A stretch of DNA of 64,000 nt, from positions 33,284 to 97,283 of the forward strand of contig CBDCWT010000052.1 of assembly GCA_965223305.1 (NCBI GenBank), in the 5' to 3' direction. Shown one piece after another: positions 58,807 to 64,000 of the stretch. Below the pieces are notes generated by a model that was not told the DNA's origin, made no database searches, and saw only the letters and a program-made list of their open reading frames with translations. Source of the DNA: CBDCWT01 sp965223305. Its GTDB lineage: Bacteria; Planctomycetota; Planctomycetia; Pirellulales; Pirellulaceae. The position numbers and the translations under genes were made by a program. Numbering within the stretch: position 1 is the stretch's first letter; each line of letters starts with the position of its first letter.

Positions 58807-60648
58807 ATGCACGCCGCGTCAGATCCCCTCGATTGCAAACAGCAATCTGCCTCCATTACCGAGCGTCGCCGACCCGCTCGGCAACGTCTACTGGCCGCCC
58901 TCTGGCTGGTGGCCATGAACCTGGCCGTGTTCGGGCAGACCATTGACTTCGAGTTTCTGAACTGGGACGACCGAGAATATGTCGTCCCGCACCTGGAGCG
59001 ATTCGGTGGCCTCAGCGCTGAGAGTGTCCGCTGGGCCTTTGTGAATCGTGAAAATGGCTGGCGGACGCCAATTGCCTATTTGTCGTTGTTCCTCGACACG
59101 CAGTTGTATGGTGTCGCGCCGTCGGGGCTGCATGTCACGAATGTGCTCATTCACACTATGAGCACATGGCTGTTGTTTCTAGCGCTAGATCGGATGACTC
59201 GCCAGTGGTTCCTGTCGCTGTTGGCTGCAACCATCTTTGCCATCCATCCCCTGCATGTGGAGCCGGTCGCCTGGATCACCGGTCGTTGGGAACTACTGTG
59301 TGGCTTGTTCTGGATCGCCGGGATGTGGTGCTACGCACGCTATTGCGAATCCCCCGGGATCGGCAGGTACATGGCCCTGTTGGCCGCGTTTTGCTGCGCG
59401 CTGTTATCGAAGCCAATGGCCTTGACGTTTCCGTTCGCACTGTTGCTGCTGGACTACTGGCCGTTGCAGCGGTTGCGACTCGACCGACACCTATTCGCCG
59501 CCAGCGGCCGACCACAGCAGGTCGGGATCGGTCGGGCCGTCCTCGAAAAAACACCGTTGTTCCTGGTGATGGGCGCCGCCGCGATCCTGTTCTGGACGGA
59601 AAAGGCCGGGTTCGTCGCATCTCGCGGGATGCTGCACTTTTCGCTCGTTGAAAAGCTGCTGAATGCAGCTCAAACGTATGCCATCTACACGGTTCAGCTG
59701 GTTTGGCCCACTAGACTGAGCTTCTTCTATCTGCACCCGGTCTTGACCGGTGGATTCGATACCTGGCAGCTTGCCGCAGCGCTGTTGATGTTGACCCTGA
59801 TCACTGTATGGGTTGTCCGCCAGGCTGCGGCGCGTCGCTACCTGCTAGTAGGGTGGCTGTGGTTTCTAGGTGTCTTCGTGCCGGCCATTGGATTTCTGCA
59901 GGTCGAGCACCACGCCCGAGCCGATCGGTATACCTATCTGCCATCGATTGGGCTGATTCTCCTGGTCTGTTGGGGAGTTGCTGAGGTCGCCCGATTCCAT
60001 CGAGCATGGTTTTACGTGCTCTGCGGGACTCTCGTGTCCGGCCTGGCGGTGGCCGCACACGTTCAGACTTCGCATTGGCGAAGCAGCCGTAGCTTGTTCG
60101 AGTACGGAATTCGCGTCGATCCCCAAAACTATAAAGCCCATATCAATCTGGGTAACATCCTGACCCGAGAGGGAAAACTGCGAAAGGCCGAAGAGTGCTA
60201 CGAGCGCGGCGTGGCCATCTGGCCGCACGACTACCTGGCCGTCAACAACCTGGGCATCATCAAGTTCCGCCTCGGCGACCTGGCCCGAGCCCAACAGGTG
60301 TTTGAGAGGTTGCAGCAAGTACCGGCAGACCTCCCAGCGCATTATCTCTTGCCAGTTTGCCTTGTCGAAGACGGACGCCACGACGCGGCGTTGGCGTGCG
60401 CGCAAGAACAACTTAGGAACCGTCCGCACAGCTCGCTGAGCCACGGCGCCATGGCGTACGTGCTGGCGAAGGCCGGGCGGTGGCCGGACGCCGAAAAACA
60501 CTATCAAGCTGTGCTCGCTCGAGAACCGGACCGTAGCGCATTCGCCCTCCAACTGAGCGATGTGCTGGCCAGACACCGCGCCGCAGCAGCGCCAGCCTCA
60601 GCGCCTTCGGGCCAGGACACAGAGATTGATCATCAGCGCCCGCAGTGA
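58807..60648 (+). CDS. Multispan membrane protein with C-terminal TPR repeats
   Basis: A 613-residue protein from ATG 58807 (the open frame starts at TTG 58765). About ten spans lie between residues 30 and 400, with conserved stretches 'NLAVFGQTIDFEFLNWDDRE', 'FAIHPLHVEPVAWITGRWE', 'LLSKPMALTFPFALLLLDYW' and 'YLPSIGLILLVCWG', then TPR repeats ('AHINLGNILTREGKLRKAEE', 'YLAVNNLGIIKFRLGDLARA'). This layout resembles TMTC/GT-C-like membrane mannosyltransferases of eukaryotes and related planctomycete proteins; glycosyltransferase activity is inference only. Confidence 0.85.
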   Translation: MHAASDPLDCKQQSASITERRRPARQRLLAALWLVAMNLAVFGQTIDFEFLNWDDREYVVPHLERFGGLSAESVRWAFVNRENGWRTPIAYLSLFLDTQLYGVAPSGLHVTNVLIHTMSTWLLFLALDRMTRQWFLSLLAATIFAIHPLHVEPVAWITGRWELLCGLFWIAGMWCYARYCESPGIGRYMALLAAFCCALLSKPMALTFPFALLLLDYWPLQRLRLDRHLFAASGRPQQVGIGRAVLEKTPLFLVMGAAAILFWTEKAGFVASRGMLHFSLVEKLLNAAQTYAIYTVQLVWPTRLSFFYLHPVLTGGFDTWQLAAALLMLTLITVWVVRQAAARRYLLVGWLWFLGVFVPAIGFLQVEHHARADRYTYLPSIGLILLVCWGVAEVARFHRAWFYVLCGTLVSGLAVAAHVQTSHWRSSRSLFEYGIRVDPQNYKAHINLGNILTREGKLRKAEECYERGVAIWPHDYLAVNNLGIIKFRLGDLARAQQVFERLQQVPADLPAHYLLPVCLVEDGRHDAALACAQEQLRNRPHSSLSHGAMAYVLAKAGRWPDAEKHYQAVLAREPDRSAFALQLSDVLARHRAAAAPASAPSGQDTEIDHQRPQ

Positions 60649-61194
60649 CTGCAAGTTCCGATCACACCACCGCGAAACGCCATGTAGCGGTAGCTGAAAC
60701 GGGAAGAGATGCAAGCCGTGTTCGCAGACGACTTCGCCATCGGCATCGCGGACCGCTCGCCGTAGTGCGTTCCAAGAAACGAAGTTCTCGTATCCGTCGA
60801 ACGGACGTAACTTCAACAAGGTGGCCATACGGACGACCGGATACCAGACGATATTAGGAGTACTTAACGCGAGAAAACCACCTGGCTTGACGACCTGCAA
60901 CATCTGATTGACGGCCAGCGGCGGGTCCGGCGTGTGCTCGATGCACTCTGAAGAAACCACACCGTCGAAACAGTCCCTACCGTACTGATCGACAAGTTGC
61001 AGGGCGTCAGCCACTTCGGCTTGGCAACCAACCCGTTGGCGAGTGGTTTCGACCAACCCCGGCCCCAAATCGCACGCCAGCACCTCTGCGCCGCGCTCGG
61101 CTAGCCGCTGACTGAAGAACCCTAGGCCGCAGCCCACGTCGAGCACGCGTTTGCCAACCAGCATCTCGTCCGTCAGGAACTGGTCGATCAGCAC
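60598..61194 (-). CDS. SAM-dependent methyltransferase (UbiG-like), apparently 5' truncated
   Basis: The open frame gives 198 residues from GTG 61194. The SAM motif 'GKRVLDVGCGLGFFSQRLAE' begins only 14 residues in, so the expected N-terminal helices are missing. The same-frame sequence upstream is clearly coding-like ('HERLGPQFAAALSDYDTQQR') but has no start, and an ATG-led frame at 61352 ends in the neighbouring frame. A single-base loss in an A-run would explain this. Later motifs: 'FDGVVSSECIEHTPDPPLAV' and 'LQVVKPGGFLALSTPN'. The end overlaps the TPR gene on the other strand by about 50 bases. Confidence 0.85.
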   Translation of the reverse strand: MLIDQFLTDEMLVGKRVLDVGCGLGFFSQRLAERGAEVLACDLGPGLVETTRQRVGCQAEVADALQLVDQYGRDCFDGVVSSECIEHTPDPPLAVNQMLQVVKPGGFLALSTPNIVWYPVVRMATLLKLRPFDGYENFVSWNALRRAVRDADGEVVCEHGLHLFPFQLPLHGVSRWCDRNLQSLRALMINLCVLARRR

Positions 61195-61247
61195 CTGGAC
61201 CCGTTGTTGCGTATCGTAGTCCGAGAGCGCGGCGGCAAACTGGGGTC

Positions 61248-61352
61248 CTAGCCTTTCGTGACAGAGCTCTTTTTCAGTGGGTTGGCGAAACGACCGGCGG
61301 CTGTCCGCGGCAGGTCCGCCTGGCTCTGCATCGAACCCGAGTCAACATTCAT
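61248..61352 (-). other. Out-of-frame 5' end of the methyltransferase gene
   Basis: An ATG at 61352 opens a 34-codon frame (beginning MNVDSGSMQS, ending KSSVTKG) that stops at 61250-61248. Adding one base in the five-base A-run of the minus strand (61270-61274) would join it to the methyltransferase frame near 'KELCHERLGPQFAAAL'. The ATG lies within the first copy of a 123-bp tandem repeat. Confidence 0.5.
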
Positions 61353-61593
61353 GCGATCACCCGCATTCAGCTTCGTTCCAAAGTAGTAGGCACACTCCGT
61401 GTGCCGTAACGACACTGCTGCTGCGCGCCGCTACTCTGCAGGCGGCTCACCAAGCGAACCCGCGATTTTGTTCATGCGATCACCCGCATTCAGCTTCGTT
61501 CCAAGGTAGTAGGCACACTCCGTGTGCCGTAACGACACTGCTGCTTCGCGCTGCTACTCTGCAGGCCGCTCACCGAGCGAACCCGCGACTTTG
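61351..61593. repeat. Tandem duplication of 123 bp with family C hairpin
   Basis: 'atgcgatcacccgcattcag' begins at 61351 and again at 61474. Each copy contains the ggcacactccgtgtgcc hairpin and 'gctactctgcagg' and ends with 'gcgaacccgcga'. The two copies differ at only a few bases. The first copy overlaps the probable start of the methyltransferase gene. The plus-strand 179-residue reading frame here reflects the duplication and is not a gene. Confidence 0.85.
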
Positions 61594-61632
61594 CAAACGC
61601 CGCAGTGGGGAGTTGTCACCTGCCGCAAACCG

Positions 61633-62592
61633 CTACCCCGCCGGCCGCGCACTGTCGTACTTGACTAAGTACACCGGCCGCCGCTTTGCCTCCTCGAACG
61701 TCCGCGAGAGGTACTCGCCGATCAGTCCTGTGAAGAGGAGCTGCACACCGTTCAGGATCAACACGGTACATATCAGCGAGCCCCAGCCCGGGATGAGGTC
61801 TCCCACCAGCCAATAACGACAGAGAATGTACCCAAAGTAAACTGCAGCCGCGACCACCAGGAGGCAACCCGCTTGCGAAGCCAACTTGATAGGCGCTGTC
61901 GAAAACGAGAAGACCGCGTCGAGGGCCAGCCGGAGCATCCTGCGGAAAGTGTATTTCGACTCCCCACCAGCCCGGACCGGCGCGTCAAATGGAACGAAGC
62001 TCCGCTGAAAGCCGATCCAGCTGACCATGCCGCGCAGGAAGCGGTGTCGTTCGGGCATGGCCAGCAGCGCTTGGTGAGCGGGCGCAGACAGCAGACAAAA
62101 GTCACAGGCTCCCGGCGTGATTGGCGTCTCGGTCAGCCGACCGACGAGCTGGTAGAACACCCGCGCCGAAAAGCGCTTGAAGAAGCTCACGCCCGACGTC
62201 TGGCGGCGAACCGCCGAAACGACGTCGCTGCCGGCCCTCCAGGCTTCAACTAACTGGGGAATCAAGGCGGGTGGATGCTGAAGGTCTGAGTCCATCATCA
62301 GGACCGCATCTCCAGCTGCTCGATCTAATCCCGCGGTCAACGCTACCTGGTGTCCAAAGTTGCGCGACAGGGAAACGACTTGGACTGCCGGATCTCGAGC
62401 CGCAATCGACTTCAGCGTCTCGAGCGTCCGGTCGGTGCTGCCATCGTCGACGAACACAAAGCGGCAGTCGATGTCCTTCAGAGTGAGGACCGTCTCGCGG
62501 AGGGTCTCGTAGAACAGCTCTGCCGTCTCCTCTTCGTTGTAGAAAGGAGCGACGATACAGATCACTCGCGGTGCCGTCTGCGGAACCATCAT
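61633..62592 (-). CDS. GT2 family glycosyltransferase with two C-terminal membrane spans
   Basis: A 319-residue enzyme of the dolichol-phosphate-mannose-synthase/GtrB type. Nucleotide-sugar binding: 'IVAPFYNEEETAELFYETL', 'FVFVDDGSTDRTLETLKSI'; DxD-type motif 'VLMMDSDLQHPPALIPQL'. Acceptor-side 'GGESKYTFRRMLRLALDAVF' precedes two spans ('GCLLVVAAAVYFGYILCRYW', 'SLICTVLILNGVQLLFTGLI') and the family's end 'GEYLSRTFEEAKRRPVYLV'. It probably transfers a sugar to a polyprenyl phosphate, for lipid-linked glycan supply, and may connect with the TPR membrane protein 1 kb away. Confidence 0.92.
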   Translation of the reverse strand: MMVPQTAPRVICIVAPFYNEEETAELFYETLRETVLTLKDIDCRFVFVDDGSTDRTLETLKSIAARDPAVQVVSLSRNFGHQVALTAGLDRAAGDAVLMMDSDLQHPPALIPQLVEAWRAGSDVVSAVRRQTSGVSFFKRFSARVFYQLVGRLTETPITPGACDFCLLSAPAHQALLAMPERHRFLRGMVSWIGFQRSFVPFDAPVRAGGESKYTFRRMLRLALDAVFSFSTAPIKLASQAGCLLVVAAAVYFGYILCRYWLVGDLIPGWGSLICTVLILNGVQLLFTGLIGEYLSRTFEEAKRRPVYLVKYDSARPAG

Positions 62593-62783
62593 GATTGTGT
62601 TGTCTCGCGCGGTCTCTCAGATTTGCCTCGCTCCAATGCGCCCCACCCCGCACCCAGACAGCAGCCGCCTGGCTAGGAGCTCCCGCTGCCTCCGTTACCG
62701 AGTATCGTCATGTGAATGTAGGTAGTTTGATCCATCCCAAACTGTTATCGTGTTTTCTTCCCCTTACACCTCTTACGGACGCC

Positions 62784-64000
62784 ATGACTATGAAGATGTT
62801 TATCTGTGGTGAATGGGTCGATCGCGACGAGCGGATCGAAGTGCGCAACCCGTTTGACCAGAGCGTGATCGAGACTGTACCGCAGGCGACGGCCGAGGAC
62901 GCCCAGGCGGCTGTGACCGGAGCGGCTGTGGGCGCCGCGATCATGCGTGCCATGCCCGCCTACGAACGGTTTCAGATTCTCCGAAAGGCGGCCGATTTGA
63001 TGGGGCAGCGAGAGGCTGAGCTGGGACGCACGATCAGCTCGGAAGAGGGAAAAGTGCTCGCCGAGGGTCTGTTCGAGGCGCAGCGGTCGGCGGTCACGAT
63101 CGAACTCTCGGCCGAAGAAGCCAAGCGGCTCGGAGGCGAAGTCTTGCCGTTAGATGGCGCCCCCGGCGGGCACGGCAAGCTGGGGTTCACCCTCCGCGTA
63201 CCCTGCGGCGTGGTGCTGGCGATCACCCCTTTCAACTTTCCACTAAATCTAGTCTGCCACAAAGTAGGTCCTGCTTTGGCCGCGGGCAACGCGGTCATTG
63301 TGAAGCCGGCCAGCGATACACCTCTGTCCGCGCTGATGTTGGTCGAGATCTTGCTGGAAGCCGGCTTGCCTCCACAGGCCATCACCTGCATCACCGGACG
63401 TGGAGGCGAGATCGGCGATGCCCTTTGCCGCGACGACCGCATTCGCAAGATCAGTTTCACGGGCAGCGCTGAAGTCGGGCGGCACATCTGCCAGGTGGCC
63501 GGACTCAAAAAGGTCACGATGGAGTTGGGGTCGAATAGCCCGCTGATCGTGATGGACGATGCCGATCTGTCCAAAGTGGTCCAGGCCACCATCAAGACGG
63601 GATACGCCAATGCTGGACAGGTTTGCATTTCAGCCCAACGTGTCATTGCGACCGAGCGAATCTATGATGACCTCGTCTCCGCCCTGCAGCCAGAAGTGGA
63701 AGCCCTGGCCGCCGGAAACCAACTGCAGGATTCGAGCGATATCGGGCCAATGGTACGAGAGCAAGATGCCGTGCGGGTCAGCCAGTGGGTGGATGAGGCT
63801 GTGCAGCTGGGGGCTCGCTTAATTTGTGGAGGCAGTCGTGACCAGGCAGTGATGCAACCGACGCTGCTGGCCGAGATCCGACCGGACATGCGAATCAGCC
63901 GAGATGAGCTCTTTGGACCTGCAGTAGGTGTGACCCGTGCGGGAGGGATCGAGGAAGCCATCGCACTGGCCAACGACTCCCGCTATGGACTTAGCGCCGG
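62784..64000 (+). CDS. Aldehyde dehydrogenase, 3' end beyond the window
   Basis: An NAD(P)-dependent aldehyde dehydrogenase, 405 complete codons before the window ends; the whole enzyme would be about 475 residues. Motifs: 'FICGEWVDRDERIEVRNPFD' N-terminus, 'VVLAITPFNFPLNLVCHKVG' with the catalytic Asn, 'NAVIVKPASDTPLSALML', 'ISFTGSAEVGRHICQVAG', the general-base Glu in 'VTMELGSNSPLIV', and the catalytic Cys in 'YANAGQVCISAQRVIA'. It resembles the lactaldehyde/glyceraldehyde dehydrogenase branch. ATG at 62784. Confidence 0.93.
   Translation, partial: MTMKMFICGEWVDRDERIEVRNPFDQSVIETVPQATAEDAQAAVTGAAVGAAIMRAMPAYERFQILRKAADLMGQREAELGRTISSEEGKVLAEGLFEAQRSAVTIELSAEEAKRLGGEVLPLDGAPGGHGKLGFTLRVPCGVVLAITPFNFPLNLVCHKVGPALAAGNAVIVKPASDTPLSALMLVEILLEAGLPPQAITCITGRGGEIGDALCRDDRIRKISFTGSAEVGRHICQVAGLKKVTMELGSNSPLIVMDDADLSKVVQATIKTGYANAGQVCISAQRVIATERIYDDLVSALQPEVEALAAGNQLQDSSDIGPMVREQDAVRVSQWVDEAVQLGARLICGGSRDQAVMQPTLLAEIRPDMRISRDELFGPAVGVTRAGGIEEAIALANDSRYGLSA

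Noticed and set aside
61277..61816. 179-residue plus-strand reading frame with an internal 41-residue repeat
   Set aside because: It is the translation of the 123-bp duplication and then antisense of the glycosyltransferase gene.
1..64000. tRNA, rRNA, RNase P or tmRNA gene
   Set aside because: No cloverleaf with CCA-like end, no rRNA core motif and no RNase P or tmRNA signature was recognised by eye. A dedicated search with tRNAscan-SE and Rfam would settle it.

Overview
The window looks like chromosomal DNA of a planctomycete, most likely from the Pirellulales. This is inferred from gene content, not from a marker gene. Supporting features are a secreted PQQ-like beta-propeller protein, an SMP-30 lactonase, a squalene-cyclase-like membrane protein, a TPR multi-membrane-span protein, FHA/GAF/SpoIIE and Ser/Thr kinase signalling proteins, an lpx cluster, peptidoglycan ligase relatives, high GC, and intergenic spaces packed with palindromic repeats that create false ORFs. 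I saw no rRNA, tRNA, CRISPR array, transposase or phage gene.

Layout. 0.2-10 kb: SMP-30 lactonase, PQQ-like protein, a tandem DUF3467 protein followed by a four-part AmmeMemoRadiSam fusion, a DNA glycosylase and an FHA-GAF-SpoIIE phosphatase. 10-12.4 kb: ergothioneine genes egtB and egtD. 13-20.6 kb: lipase, fused osmoprotectant transporter, squalene-cyclase-like protein, HisA-like protein, nagA and acylphosphatase. 20.8-24.4 kb: an ABC-2 permease followed by an ABC exporter-like protein whose ATPase motifs are destroyed. 24.6-28.1 kb: an OmpH/lpxC/lpxA/oxidoreductase operon for the outer envelope. 28.8-33.9 kb: UbiA prenyltransferase, sugar isomerase and a three-gene ABC transporter. 34-40.9 kb: ispF, cysS and ruvC-ruvA-(two zinc-ribbon membrane proteins)-ruvB. 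41-46.5 kb: kinase, a 282-bp tandem repeat, a degenerate MurE-like ligase with a lone Mur N-terminal domain protein, and an SDR. 46.6-58.7 kb: a type II secretion/type IV pilus-like locus with secretin, PilO, a PilM-PilN fusion, six prepilin-like proteins, PilC, PilB, a receiver that has lost its phosphorylation site, and a divergent PilP/GspC-like lipoprotein. 58.8-64 kb: TPR membrane protein, a possibly frameshifted methyltransferase, a GT2 glycosyltransferase and an aldehyde dehydrogenase that runs off the end.

The clearest non-gene signal is a family of three 174-bp foldback elements. Each is flanked by a 4-bp target duplication (TTAA, CTAG, CTAG) and each folds on itself along its whole length; a decayed fragment lies at 49.16 kb. 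Other palindromic repeat families (called A, B, C/D and F here) fill most gaps between genes.

The least conventional genes are the pseudo-ATPase ABC pair, the MurE-like/Mur-N pair, the RadiSam-AMMECR1-AMMECR1-like-MEMO fusion, and the ruv operon carrying two membrane-anchored zinc-ribbon proteins.
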